Assembly: GCF_937123705.1 (NCBI RefSeq)
Contig: NZ_CAKZKO010000139.1
Span: forward strand, 1 to 64,000
Source of the DNA: an uncultured Paraglaciecola sp.
GTDB lineage: Bacteria; Pseudomonadota; Gammaproteobacteria; Enterobacterales; Alteromonadaceae
Length of the DNA: 64,000 nt
Reading direction: 5' to 3'
The notes beneath the pieces were generated by a model. That model saw nothing but the letters and a program-made list of their open reading frames with translations, searched no databases and was not told the DNA's origin. The translations under genes were made by a program, and so were the position numbers. This document shows, one piece after another, positions 1 to 9,611 of this stretch. Position 1 is the first letter of the stretch. Each line of letters begins with the position of its first letter.

Positions 1-27
1 TATGTTGAATAATCGGAGATAGAGTTT

Positions 28-888
28 ATGGCTAGCGGTAAAGAGATAAAAGGTAAGATCGGCAGTATTAAAAATACGCAGAAGATCACCAGCGCTATGG
101 AAATGGTTGCAGCGTCTAAAATGAAAAAGGCGCAAGATCGTATGGCTTCAAGCCGTCCATATGCTGAGAATATTCGAAATGTGATCGGTCACCTGGCAAA
201 CGCTAACCTTGAATATCGTCATCCATATTTGGACGACCGCGAAGTAAAACGCGTGGGCTATATTGTGATTTCTACTGACCGTGGATTATGTGGTGGATTA
301 AACACCAATGAATTCAAAAAGGTGGTCAAAGAAGCACAAAAATGGCAAGAACAAGGTGTCGAAACAGACTTTGCAGCGCTAGGCGCTAAGTCTGTTGCAT
401 TCTTCAATCGTTTTGGTGGCAGTGTATTGGCCGCTGAATCTGGTTTAGGTGATGCGCCTACAGTCAATGAAATTATTGGCTTGGTACGTATTATGTTGGA
501 TGCATTTAACGATGGCAAAATAGACCGTTTATATTTGGTATTTAATAAGTTTGTAAATACCATGGCGCAAGAGCCGCAGATCGATCAATTGTTGCCTTTG
601 CCAAAATCTGAAGAAAAAGAATTACAACACCGTTGGGACTACATATACGAACCAGATCCTAAGCCTATCTTAGATATGCTTTTGGTACGTTTTATAGAGT
701 CTCAAGTATACCAAGGTGTCGTTGAAAATGGCGCGTCTGAGCAAGCCGCTCGTATGGTTGCAATGAAAGCAGCAACTGATAACGCGGGTGACTTAATAGA
801 TGATTTACAACTGGTATACAACAAAGCTCGTCAGGCTGCAATCACACAAGAAATTAGTGAGATTGTGAGTGGCGCGGCAGCGGTGTAG
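28..888 (+). CDS. atpG: ATP synthase F1 subunit gamma
   Basis: Gamma subunit of F1Fo ATP synthase, the rotating central shaft that links proton flow through Fo to catalysis in the alpha3beta3 head; it is peripheral on the inner face of the membrane. The 286-residue product has the family's N-terminal helix ([19 protein letters not shown]) and C-terminal helix ([15 protein letters not shown]), the two halves of the coiled-coil shaft, and the GLCGGLN motif near residue 89. Length is normal. A purine-rich stretch (cggagataga) precedes the ATG. The atpD start follows 31 bases after its stop, so it belongs to the atp operon; the upstream atp genes lie outside the window. Confidence 0.98.
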   Translation: MASGKEIKGKIGSIKNTQKITSAMEMVAASKMKKAQDRMASSRPYAENIRNVIGHLANANLEYRHPYLDDREVKRVGYIVISTDRGLCGGLNTNEFKKVVKEAQKWQEQGVETDFAALGAKSVAFFNRFGGSVLAAESGLGDAPTVNEIIGLVRIMLDAFNDGKIDRLYLVFNKFVNTMAQEPQIDQLLPLPKSEEKELQHRWDYIYEPDPKPILDMLLVRFIESQVYQGVVENGASEQAARMVAMKAATDNAGDLIDDLQLVYNKARQAAITQEISEIVSGAAAV

Positions 889-901
889 GCAAAGGTTTTA
901 G

Positions 902-2305
<1,404 letters not shown>

Positions 2306-2407
2306 TTTTCGGCCCATTTAGCTCGGCCTCTTGGTCGGAAGTGCTCAGGTATAGTTATACATTGCGCGCTTCCTCCTAGACTCCAAACTAAATGCGCTCC
2401 GAAAACC
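2306..2407 (+). repeat. Structured atpD-atpC intergenic region (nested inverted repeats)
   Basis: Nearly the whole gap between atpD and atpC can fold on itself. Outer arms: ttttcgg at 2306-2312 with ccgaaaa at 2399-2405, then catttag at 2315-2321 with ctaaatg at 2388-2394. Inner arms: ggaagtgc at 2337-2344 with gcgcttcc at 2366-2373 (one G-U). A small gtata/tatac palindrome sits at 2349-2360. There is no T-run, so it is not a simple terminator. The atpC ribosome-binding site (taggagg) lies just outside. It could tune atpC expression, protect the upstream mRNA from decay, or be a dispersed palindromic element. Confidence 0.6.
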
Positions 2408-2429
2408 AGTTTTTTCTTAGGAGGTTTTT

Positions 2430-2843
2430 ATGGCAATGACAGTACATCTAGACGTAGTAAGTGCCGAAGTCAGTATTTTTTCTGGTTTGGTCGAAGCTAT
2501 TCAGGTGACAGGTAGTGAAGGTGAACTTGGGATACACCCAGGCCACGCACCTTTATTAACTACGCTTTTACCTGGGATGGTACGTCTTGTTAAGCAACAC
2601 GGTGATGAAGAAACAATCTACATCAACGGTGGCGTGCTTGAAATACAACCTGGTACAGTGACTGTATTGGCCGATACTGCTATTCGTGCAGAAGACTTAG
2701 ACGAACAAGCAGCCTTAGAAGCGAAGAAACGCGCTGAAGAGCATATCGCCAACCAAGGTGCCGATTTTGATTACGCCGAAGCAGCCGCCGAGCTAGCCGA
2801 AGCCATTGCCCAGTTAAGGTTAATCCAAAAACTGCGTAAGTAA
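2430..2843 (+). CDS. atpC: ATP synthase F1 subunit epsilon
   Basis: Epsilon subunit of F1 ATPase; it binds gamma and acts as a brake on ATP hydrolysis. The 137-residue product has the N-terminal beta-sandwich ([39 protein letters not shown]) and a C-terminal helical hairpin rich in Ala, Glu and Lys. A very strong ribosome-binding site (taggagg, 7-8 bases before ATG) marks the start. It is the last gene of the atp operon and is followed by a rho-independent terminator. Confidence 0.98.
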   Translation: MAMTVHLDVVSAEVSIFSGLVEAIQVTGSEGELGIHPGHAPLLTTLLPGMVRLVKQHGDEETIYINGGVLEIQPGTVTVLADTAIRAEDLDEQAALEAKKRAEEHIANQGADFDYAEAAAELAEAIAQLRLIQKLRK

Positions 2844-2860
2844 ATCAAAATTAAATCATT

Positions 2861-2900
2861 AAAAAAACCAGCTTGATTGTAACGTCACGCTGGTTTTTTT
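2861..2900. terminator. Bidirectional rho-independent terminator after atpC
   Basis: Stem aaccagc (2866-2872) / gctggtt (2889-2895) with a 16-base loop, flanked by an A-run on the left and a T-run (2894-2900) on the right. It can end both the atp operon on the plus strand and the convergent minus-strand gene whose stop is at 2914. Confidence 0.9.
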
Positions 2901-2913
2901 GTTTTTATATTAG

Positions 2914-3840
2914 TTACTTGTCTAGCACTTGGCTTTGAATATAACTTTGCCATTGCTTGAGTGAGGGTAAATTAATATCACTCGGTAAGCCATCATTGTG
3001 TAATTCAATAACATTTCGCTTTGCTAAGTTTAAAGATTGAATACTTTCAGCAAAATGTTCCAAAAATAAAGTACGCATACCGCCATCACTTAGCACTTTA
3101 AGTAAACCCTTTTCAACTTGTTGGGCCAATTCCTCGGACTGGTAAGAAACGAAGTAATATACCGGTAGTGGATAATACAAGGCTAACCTTTGTCCGATAG
3201 CCAATGACGGAAATTGCTCAACATTTTCACGGTAATCACTCAATACTTCGTGTAAACCTCGGGGGAAATAATCACCGCGGTTACGCTCAATCATCGAGTA
3301 TGCCAATTGCCGATTACTGGTAATAAAAGTAGGTATCTTATTGTTTTCAAGCACCTGAGTGTCAGCCCAACCATTGACAAAAATAGCGTTTAATCGTCGG
3401 AGCTCTTTGATGCTAGAAATACCAGTAAATTTGCTCTGATTTTTGTTATTAATCAAAAAAACACGGTAGCCCAGAGCACCAAAATAAATGGGAATTTGAA
3501 TGGCCCTTAATCTATCCATTCTTTGCTTTGTTACGGCTAAAGCAGTTATATCAATAAATTTACTCTTAGCAATAAGTCTAACTTGGCGCTCTTTTGACTG
3601 CACCAAATCTTGGTTATATATAAATTGATACTGATCTCGCCAATCACTTGCGCTTAATGCTAAATCTAATAATTGGCGAACATAGGAATTTTCCTCACTG
3701 CCAACCCTTATAGTCCTACTCTGGCCATAACACCTGGGTATAAAAACTAAGCAGAAAAATACCAAAATCCATGGCAGGCTAAAGAGATGTGTGTAAAAAA
3801 TATTATGTTTTAGGGAAAACGTTTGAGTCAAGACGCCCAC
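2914..3840 (-). CDS. Periplasmic solute-binding family 3-like protein
   Basis: A secreted protein resembling extracellular solute-binding proteins of family 3 (periplasmic binding protein type II fold), as in amino-acid binding proteins. After a hydrophobic leader ending near CYGQS, it begins RTIRVGSEE; later segments (GALGYRVFLINNK; IERNRGDYFPRGLHEV) fit the bilobal fold. No permease gene is adjacent, so it may be a stand-alone sensor or binding protein. The frame stays open upstream to a TTG at 3930, but that would put about 30 residues and an extra hydrophobic stretch before the signal peptide. The GTG at 3840, preceded by taagg, gives a better leader. The start is uncertain and the ligand cannot be read from sequence. 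Confidence 0.72.
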   Translation of the reverse strand: MGVLTQTFSLKHNIFYTHLFSLPWILVFFCLVFIPRCYGQSRTIRVGSEENSYVRQLLDLALSASDWRDQYQFIYNQDLVQSKERQVRLIAKSKFIDITALAVTKQRMDRLRAIQIPIYFGALGYRVFLINNKNQSKFTGISSIKELRRLNAIFVNGWADTQVLENNKIPTFITSNRQLAYSMIERNRGDYFPRGLHEVLSDYRENVEQFPSLAIGQRLALYYPLPVYYFVSYQSEELAQQVEKGLLKVLSDGGMRTLFLEHFAESIQSLNLAKRNVIELHNDGLPSDINLPSLKQWQSYIQSQVLDK

Positions 3841-3998
3841 AAACCTTACTAATTTAGAGCAAAAAACAATCATAACTGTATATTTAAAAAAGTTACACTC
3901 ATAGGTTACTCTTTTTATATAGACACCCAAAACAAAAATGGCAATTTAACTAAACTGGACTAATCTTTGATAAGGAAACAAATCAAAGGATTGATGTC

Positions 3999-4979
3999 AT
4001 GGCTCAACCTCGTAGTTCTCAAATTAGTTTGTCGGATACTCCTTATTACCATTGTGTTTCGCGCTGTGTTAGGCGCTCTTTCTTGTGCGGGATTGATAAT
4101 TATTCAGGTCAAAGTTATGAGCATCGTCGTGGATGGGTGGAACAGCGCTTATTGTTTTTGTCTTCTGTGTTTGCCATTGATATATGTGCTTATGCGGTGA
4201 TGAGTAATCATGTGCATGTGGTGTTACATGTGGATGTAGAGCAGGCGCAGTCTTGGAATGATAATGATGTACTGAGCCGCTGGCATCTCGTGCATAAAGG
4301 CACCTTACTCACTCAGATGTTTTTGAAAGGTGATGCCTTAAGCCAAGCGCAACTTCTAACGTTAGATGACACCATAGCCGAATATCGCAAACGCCTATAT
4401 GATATTAGCTGGCTGATGCGGGACCTAAATGAATACATCGCACGAGAGGCTAACAAAGAAGATGACTGCACCGGAAGGTTTTGGGAAGGACGGTTTAAAT
4501 CCCAAGCGCTGTTAGATGAATCAGCCCTGCTGGCCTGCATGGCCTATGTGGACTTAAACCCTATCAGAGCTAAAGTAGCCGATACCCCTGATACTTCAAA
4601 ACACACCAGTATTCACACCCGTTTAGCAGCGATACCACACGCCCACACTCAACACTCGCTCATGCCATTTGTCGGCAATCCCAAGCAAAACATGCCAAAA
4701 GGCATCGCTTTTTCTCTCAAAGACTATTGTGAGCTAGTGGATACCACAGGCCGAATTATCAGAGGTAACAAAACAGGCCACATAGACCATCAACAGCCAC
4801 CCATATTGCAACGATTAGGGTTATCAGATGAACAGTGGCTCACCCTTACCACCGAATTTGAACAGCACTTTTGTTATGCCGCTGGGGCAGAAATGCTGAT
4901 GAATAAGTTTAAACGCCATACTGGCCATCAACGAATACGGGGTATGGGTAAAGCGAAAAGTCTACTGCACTGCGCTTAA
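3999..4979 (+). CDS. REP-associated (RAYT)/IS200-like Y1 transposase
   Basis: HUH single-strand transposase of the Y1/IS200 superfamily, of the stand-alone RAYT type. The HUH motif is H71-x-H73 in SNHVHVVLHVD. A candidate catalytic Tyr is Y146 in DLNEYIA, followed by the conserved GRFWEGRFKSQALLDE and AYVDLNPIRA segments. Length (326 aa) fits the long RAYT forms. The ATG follows an aaagga stretch by 8 bases. No terminal inverted repeats flank it, as expected for RAYTs, which act on REP hairpins elsewhere. Six copies of a REP-like hairpin with a 5' GTGG-type flank occur in this window, so a link is plausible but inferred. Confidence 0.88.
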   Translation: MAQPRSSQISLSDTPYYHCVSRCVRRSFLCGIDNYSGQSYEHRRGWVEQRLLFLSSVFAIDICAYAVMSNHVHVVLHVDVEQAQSWNDNDVLSRWHLVHKGTLLTQMFLKGDALSQAQLLTLDDTIAEYRKRLYDISWLMRDLNEYIAREANKEDDCTGRFWEGRFKSQALLDESALLACMAYVDLNPIRAKVADTPDTSKHTSIHTRLAAIPHAHTQHSLMPFVGNPKQNMPKGIAFSLKDYCELVDTTGRIIRGNKTGHIDHQQPPILQRLGLSDEQWLTLTTEFEQHFCYAAGAEMLMNKFKRHTGHQRIRGMGKAKSLLHCA

Positions 4980-5266
4980 TCCTTTAAAACAAGTAAAACG
5001 AAACAATTTACAGAGTAGTTACGCCTGGAAAATGCAAAAACAACCTAAATCCAATCATATAAGCAATACAAAGCTCACCTCCTAAGACCCAAACGACACC
5101 AGTCACTGATTCTGCATAAAACGCTTTGCTATTTTTGTTAAGTTTTTATTATGGGTGGCTAGTTAAAAGGATGATGCGGTTTAGAGGTGAGATTTATTAT
5201 AAGAGCCTCACTTTGTTGGTTTGTGCTACTTTTTAATATTATTCCATGGAAGGTGAGTGAATTTAA
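4980..5266. other. Intergenic region between transposase and ERCC4 fragment, no gene seen
   Basis: About 290 bases of AT-rich sequence. Reading frames here are short and lack ribosome-binding sites. No clear inverted repeat or terminator was found. A purine-rich ggaaggtgag just before 5267 can serve as ribosome-binding site for the ERCC4 fragment. Confidence 0.5.
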
Positions 5267-5602
5267 ATGCTACATATTCAAGCAGACGACAGAGAAAGTA
5301 CCAGTGGGATATTGGGTTTGTTACAAGATCATCCCCAAGTTGCCCTCGAAATTAAACGTATGGCTTATGGCGATTACCTTATTAATAACTGGCTAATAGT
5401 TGAGCGCAAACAAGTTAAGGATTTATTGGTTTCAATTATTGATGGTCGTTTGTTTCAACAAGCTAATAGAATGTGTCAATCGCCCTATCAATCCCTGTTG
5501 ATAATTGAAGGGCAAGGATGCGATGTTCAAAATTCTAGAATGGACAGACGAGCGATATTGGGTGCTTTGACATGTATAATACCATTCTCCATAAATAAGT
5601 GA
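5267..5602 (+). pseudogene. ERCC4 (XPF-type) nuclease domain gene, truncated by a MITE
   Basis: The first about 103 residues are an ERCC4/XPF nuclease domain. The active-site signature GD-x(n)-ERK-x3-D is intact: G35-D36, E46-R47-K48, D52, after an N-terminal ADDRE. Related bacterial proteins are, from memory, around 230 residues and continue after the GAL-x-CI segment. Here the frame runs from GALTC straight into the terminal repeat of the MITE at 5580 and stops at 5602, adding a few foreign residues (IIPFSINK). No continuation was recognised after the MITE ends at 5840, so the 3' part is probably lost. The fragment is likely non-functional, although all catalytic residues remain. Confidence 0.75.
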
Positions 5603-5840
5603 CCACTCAGCGAGATTTTAAAATGGCTTAATCAAGGCGCTTGAATAAAGTAATAGTTATTCTATTGCGAATTCGAGCAACGCAGAGTAAGCCCTTTTAA
5701 AACTCGCCCTAAAGGGAAAGCCCCAGCCACTCTTGCGCTGCGTACTCACTATTTGAAAGGGATTGACCATTCCTGCATAGTGACCTTACGCAAAAATGGC
5801 TGGGACTTTCTGAGTGGTCACTTATTTATGGAGAATGGTA
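5580..5840. mobile_element. MITE with perfect 31-bp terminal inverted repeats (copy 1)
   Basis: A 261-base non-coding element. Its ends, 5580-5610 and 5810-5840, are perfect inverted repeats of 31 bases beginning TACCATTCTCC and ending GACCACTCAG. The trinucleotide TAA directly flanks both sides (5577-5579 and 5841-5843), consistent with a 3-bp target duplication. The interior has no gene and shares the module AAAGCCCCAGCCA with copy 2. It has interrupted the ERCC4 nuclease gene. A 3-bp TNA-type duplication fits mobilisation by an IS5-group (IS1031-like) transposase, which is inference; no such transposase is in the window. Confidence 0.88.
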
Positions 5841-5886
5841 TAAATTTAAGTTAATGTATTCCGCTACGTATTATTTTAAATAATGG

Positions 5887-6714
5887 ATGTTAGCCCTGCT
5901 AAATAAATGGATGCAAATACTTAAAAAATTCACTAATCCTTGGTTTACTTCTGAAAATGTCATGTCACTTTCCGCTCCTTTAATAGGAATGTGTGTTGTC
6001 TTTAGTTGTCTAGCATTACTTGGCTACCTTTGCGGTATTGAATTGCTTTATCGGCCATTAGGTTATGACGAAGCCACTCATCCGTTAACGGCTATTAGTA
6101 TTTTCCTTATTGCGCTTGCTATGTGGTTTGGGAGAAAGTCACCCACCTCATTCTCTCCTTATATAATGGCACTTGTTGCGGCTCTTATTGTTGGCTTTAG
6201 GCTGATAGATTTTTACTTTTCCTTGACACTGTCAGAAATTTTCACACCTTTTAAAGCACAAGTTGCGGCCGATATACAATCCGGCAAAAGCAATGCTATG
6301 GGTGTGAATACGGCCGTGATGCTATTTATTATGGCTGCGGCAGTTGTGTTCAAACAAGCTAATAAGCTGGTTGTTTCACAACTGCTTGCTTTTATTAGTT
6401 TAGCCATACCTGTCACTTCTTTAACCGGTTACGCGTACAACATTAGTGCTTTTTATGGTCAAATGTCTGAGCCCACTAGTATTTTTGGTTGTGCGCTTGG
6501 AATTTCAATACTCGCTGCAACGGCTAATGCCGGTGGACTAAAAGCAATTCTAAGCACACATTCTGGTGGCACTATTGCTCGCGTGCAAGCCTTGGCTTGC
6601 TACTTAATCCCGCTTCTTTTGGGTTTTTTAGTCATTAAATCTTTTAATACCACGGCCCAACAAGCGTATTTAGTTTTTATGTGGTGGCAGTTTGTTGGTT
6701 TATTATCTTCATAA
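5887..6714 (+). CDS. Membrane sensor half of a frameshifted diguanylate cyclase
   Basis: A membrane domain with about seven hydrophobic segments between residues 25 and 275 (for example LIGMCVVFSCLALLGYLCG and IMALVAALIVGF), typical of the sensor part of a GGDEF protein. The frame stops at 6714 just after the last membrane segment begins. The missing continuation (WFIIFIITVSAMMHEAIEQK, then the GGDEF domain) is in the -1 frame from about 6681. One single-base change in the 34-base overlap would restore a protein of about 465 residues. Start: ATG at 5887, with an alternative ATG at 5911. What the sensor detects is unknown. Confidence 0.7.
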   Translation: MLALLNKWMQILKKFTNPWFTSENVMSLSAPLIGMCVVFSCLALLGYLCGIELLYRPLGYDEATHPLTAISIFLIALAMWFGRKSPTSFSPYIMALVAALIVGFRLIDFYFSLTLSEIFTPFKAQVAADIQSGKSNAMGVNTAVMLFIMAAAVVFKQANKLVVSQLLAFISLAIPVTSLTGYAYNISAFYGQMSEPTSIFGCALGISILAATANAGGLKAILSTHSGGTIARVQALACYLIPLLLGFLVIKSFNTTAQQAYLVFMWWQFVGLLSS

Positions 6715-7286
6715 TCACTGTTTCGGCCATGATGCATGAGGCAATTGAGCAAAAGCATCAAGAAGCCAAGGCTTTATTAGAAGAAGCGGCAATGACAGAT
6801 CAACTAACGTCTTTACCTAATAGACGTAAGCTTATGGAAAGGAGTGAGTTTGAATTCGCGCGCATTCAGCGCACCCAAGTTCCCATGTGGCTGCTACTAA
6901 TTGACCTAGATTATTTCAAAAAAATTAATGATACCGCAGGGCACTTAATCGGCGACAAAGTGTTAGTAGCTGTGGGTAAGGTAATAAAAGACACTACCCG
7001 TACCACCGATATTACCGGTAGGTTTGGTGGTGAAGAGTTTGCAATAATATTAACCGATACCACCAAAGAGGGGGCGCTGCGAGTTTCAGAAACCTTACTA
7101 GAAAGGATTGCCGCCATGGACGTAATTGGTTGGACAGATACCCATGGGGCCATTACCGCTTCAATTGGAATTGCTTCATCACAAGATGTTGCTAGCCTCA
7201 ACCAGCTATTTGATAATGCCGATAAGGCGCTTTACCGCTCTAAATCTAAAGGGCGAAATTGCGCAGTTTTTGCAGAATTGAGTTAG
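6681..7286 (+). CDS. GGDEF (diguanylate cyclase) half of a frameshifted gene
   Basis: A GGDEF domain that makes cyclic di-GMP from two GTP. The active-site GGEEF is at residues 116-120 and an inhibitory I-site R-T-T-D lies just upstream (107-110), so it looks catalytically complete and feedback-controlled. The substrate motif appears as DLDYFKKINDTAGH. It opens at a GTG with no good ribosome-binding site and starts inside a transmembrane helix, so it is best read as the C-terminal half of the gene beginning at 5887. Whether the frameshift is real or a sequencing error in the T5 run near 6674-6678 cannot be told here. Confidence 0.75.
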   Translation: MVAVCWFIIFIITVSAMMHEAIEQKHQEAKALLEEAAMTDQLTSLPNRRKLMERSEFEFARIQRTQVPMWLLLIDLDYFKKINDTAGHLIGDKVLVAVGKVIKDTTRTTDITGRFGGEEFAIILTDTTKEGALRVSETLLERIAAMDVIGWTDTHGAITASIGIASSQDVASLNQLFDNADKALYRSKSKGRNCAVFAELS

Positions 7287-7465
7287 CCAACCATAGTATT
7301 TCTTTATCTATTTAAATTTCAGCCGGTTATTTTTCTCAACTCACATTATTCTCTGTCATAAAATTGATACGTGAAGGCACAAGAGTGTCAATTTTTTTTA
7401 CATTTAAGATAACTCTACATCCCACAAAAACCATAAGTCATTAATATTATTAACAAAAAAATAAC

Positions 7466-7480
7466 TGGCACGATTTTAGC
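7466..7480 (+). promoter_or_regulatory. Candidate sigma-54 (-24/-12) promoter of the GDSL/PEP-CTERM gene
   Basis: TGGCACGATTTTAGC matches the sigma-54 consensus TGGCACG-N4-TTGC at all but one position, with the -24 GG and -12 GC correctly 10 bases apart. It lies 50 bases before the GDSL gene start in AT-rich DNA. PEP-CTERM proteins in other Proteobacteria are known to be controlled through RpoN and the PrsK/PrsR system, which makes the match more meaningful. Confidence 0.6.
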
Positions 7481-7529
7481 TTTGATTCAATAAACAAATC
7501 AATAACACTAATATAAATTGGGGAAATGT

Positions 7530-8543
7530 ATGAAAATAACTACTATTTATAAAAAAACAGCGGCTTTGGTACTAGGTGCATCTATTGCATTAAGTAGTAC
7601 TGTGGCTACTGCTGGCATCGAGTATTCTGATATATATGTTTTTGGCGATAGTTTGTCTGATACGGGTAACATTAAAGATTCCGCAGGGTTTCTTGATTTT
7701 TTTGTCAAGAATACTGTTGGCTACGGTGACAATGGCCGTTTTTCAAATGGTGATGTATGGCATGAATACTTATCTGCAGATTTGGGACTAAATTCAACGC
7801 CAATTTCTCGTGACGGTGGCAACAACTACGCTTATGGCGGTGCATTATCTTCTGGTAGTCAAGGTTTAGAAGATTTATTTATAGAAGGTATGGATGCGCA
7901 AGTTAACCAATATATTTCAAAATCATCAAATACCGCTGATACAGATGCGTTATATATCACTTGGATAGGTGGCAACGACGTACGTGGTCTAGTTGGTCAA
8001 GCAAATCCGCTTGCTGGTATAGAACAAGCTCTTGATACTATGGCTGCATCTTTAACGCAACTACTTGAAAGTGGAGTAAGCACATTATTGGTACCTAACT
8101 TACCTGATCTTGGCGCTATTCCAGAGTTTGCGAATACAGTCAACAGTGCTCAGGCTCATGACTTGACGGTTGCATGGAATGAAGGCTTAGAAAGTCGTTT
8201 AATGAAGCTAAACCTTCTATCGAATGCCGATCTCTATTATTTTGATGTGTTCACTACCTTCAATGAGTTGCTGGCCAATCCTGCAGATTTTGGGTTTACC
8301 AATACCAGTGACCAATGCCGTAGTTCAAATTTCTTCGGAGAAAGAGCCTGTTCTGGGGCTGATGGGTATGCGTTTTGGGATGAAATTCACCCAACTACTG
8401 CCGCTCACAATTTACTAGCCGATTATGCTTTTGACTTATTAGAAAGCAATAATGTTGTAGTACCAGCTCCTAACGCTGTTGTTTTAATCATCTCTGGTTT
8501 ATTGATGATAGGTGTACAACGTAAAAAGTTTCGCAAAAACTAA
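7530..8543 (+). CDS. Secreted GDSL esterase/lipase with PEP-CTERM-like sorting tail
   Basis: A GDSL-family hydrolase cleaving esters, likely outside the inner membrane. A Sec signal peptide (MKITTIYKK, hydrophobic core, ending ATA-G) precedes block I FGDSLSDTGN with nucleophile S41. Block III is GGNDVRG; the C-terminal dyad is D284-x-x-H287 in DEIHP. The tail VVVPAPNAVVLI, a hydrophobic helix and basic QRKKFRKN form a PEP-CTERM-like (here VPAPN) signal, which an exosortase would process; no exosortase gene is in the window. An upstream TTG at 7518 is in frame, but the ATG at 7530 with ggggaa before it starts directly at the signal peptide. A sigma-54 promoter candidate lies upstream and a terminator downstream. 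Confidence 0.9.
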   Translation: MKITTIYKKTAALVLGASIALSSTVATAGIEYSDIYVFGDSLSDTGNIKDSAGFLDFFVKNTVGYGDNGRFSNGDVWHEYLSADLGLNSTPISRDGGNNYAYGGALSSGSQGLEDLFIEGMDAQVNQYISKSSNTADTDALYITWIGGNDVRGLVGQANPLAGIEQALDTMAASLTQLLESGVSTLLVPNLPDLGAIPEFANTVNSAQAHDLTVAWNEGLESRLMKLNLLSNADLYYFDVFTTFNELLANPADFGFTNTSDQCRSSNFFGERACSGADGYAFWDEIHPTTAAHNLLADYAFDLLESNNVVVPAPNAVVLIISGLLMIGVQRKKFRKN

Positions 8544-8593
8544 TTGTGGCTTCGTTTATGCTGCATTAAACAATTAAAGCTGTAAAACTATTT

Positions 8594-8620
8594 GGGGATG
8601 CATATTTGCATCCCTTTTTT
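8594..8620 (+). terminator. Rho-independent terminator after the GDSL gene
   Basis: Stem gggatgca (8595-8602) / tgcatccc (8607-8614) with a 4-base loop, followed by a run of six T. Confidence 0.9.
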
Positions 8621-8665
8621 ATTTTATGTCACAATGCATTTAAGCTTATTTAAGGTACTGATTTT

Positions 8666-9469
8666 ATGATGATTTTTCGTTTGTTGTTAGTGATATTACT
8701 ATTCGTTTCGTATTCTAGCTTTGGCCAAGTGGCCACTACCGTGCTTGATATGCAGCTACAAGGAAAAAATCAGCAAGATTATTCGTTATTTTTAAGCCAA
8801 AATCATGTTGCAAATATCAACAAGCAGCAACAACTTCAAGAGCTGTACGACCGTTCTAGCAAAACCTTATATATTCTTGATCATAAACAGCAACAATATC
8901 GCAGCTTTAGCACAGCAAAAGCCAAGCGCTATGCCGACGGTATACAGGCTATGTTTGCTGATTTTGAAAAGAAAATCGGCCAGCTACCCAAGGACCAACG
9001 TGCAAAACAAATCGCAAGGTTAAACAAGCTATTTAACGGCGGCAAAAATACTCCCCCCGTGAAAAGTCAATATAGCGCCACTAAGCAACAACAAGAGTTA
9101 GCAGGCGTAGGATGTGAGTTGTACGAGATATACGAGCAAGAAGCATTAAAAGGGCAAACTTGTGTGGCCGAGCCAAACGCTATTATAAATGGAACGGGGT
9201 TATTAGAAATGTTGCAAACCATGGATAGCATTTACACTCTAATTGTTGACTCAGTTCAGGGAAAACTTCACCTTAATTTACCTAATAACCCTATGGCACC
9301 ACTGGCGAAGCTGGGAAAAATTCCCCTTAGCATTGAGCGCCATTCTTCGGGTTTATCAATGCAGCTAGTGTCCGTCACACAATCAACAGTCGATGAGGAC
9401 TTTTTTAGCTTACCATCAGGCTTTACAGAAGTTAAAGACGATATGAATAAGCAGCCCGCTAGCCGCTAG
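8666..9469 (+). CDS. Secreted protein of unknown function
   Basis: Not recognised with certainty. A signal peptide (hydrophobic residues 2-16, cut after FGQ) is followed by about 245 soluble residues rich in Gln and Lys, with two Cys near the centre (GVGCELYEI and GQTCVAE) that could form a disulfide. The layout (export signal, beta-rich body with the repeated phrase YILDHKQQQYRSF) recalls periplasmic DUF4412-type proteins, but this is only a resemblance. It starts at ATG-ATG, 46 bases after the terminator of the GDSL gene, and faces the minus-strand genes at 9504-12576. Confidence 0.65.
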   Translation: MMIFRLLLVILLFVSYSSFGQVATTVLDMQLQGKNQQDYSLFLSQNHVANINKQQQLQELYDRSSKTLYILDHKQQQYRSFSTAKAKRYADGIQAMFADFEKKIGQLPKDQRAKQIARLNKLFNGGKNTPPVKSQYSATKQQQELAGVGCELYEIYEQEALKGQTCVAEPNAIINGTGLLEMLQTMDSIYTLIVDSVQGKLHLNLPNNPMAPLAKLGKIPLSIERHSSGLSMQLVSVTQSTVDEDFFSLPSGFTEVKDDMNKQPASR

Positions 9470-9503
9470 AGGCATTTTTAGAAAGCGTGGAAAAGGCGTT
9501 TAT

Positions 9504-9611
9504 TTATTTGGGAAACAGCCAATTCCAGAATCCATTCCACGCTTGTATTATTAAATAACCAATAAGAATAGCGCCAAGCATCTGGCCTATCACTTCAATA
9601 ATTAATGCCAC
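9504..9611 (-). CDS. Small membrane protein, 35 residues, coupled to the amidohydrolase gene
   Basis: A 36-codon frame starting at GTG (9611) and ending in TAA (9504). The product is MALIIEVIGQMLGA, then a hydrophobic ILIGYLIIQA, then WNGFWNWLFPK: a single transmembrane helix with a tryptophan-rich basic end. The start lies 3 bases after the TGA stop of the upstream amidohydrolase gene, and AAAGG within that gene's last codons is a well-placed ribosome-binding site (6 bases from the GTG). This fits translational coupling. The function is unknown. Confidence 0.5.
   Translation of the reverse strand: MALIIEVIGQMLGAILIGYLIIQAWNGFWNWLFPK

Noticed and set aside
3841-3930. Longer N-terminus of the solute-binding protein (TTG start at 3930)
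   Set aside because: It would place an extra hydrophobic stretch before the signal peptide and has no ribosome-binding site.
6673-6714. Programmed -1 frameshift joining the two halves of the diguanylate cyclase
   Set aside because: No X-XXY-YYZ slippery heptamer is in the right frame and no clear downstream structure was found; a simple mutation or sequencing error is more likely.
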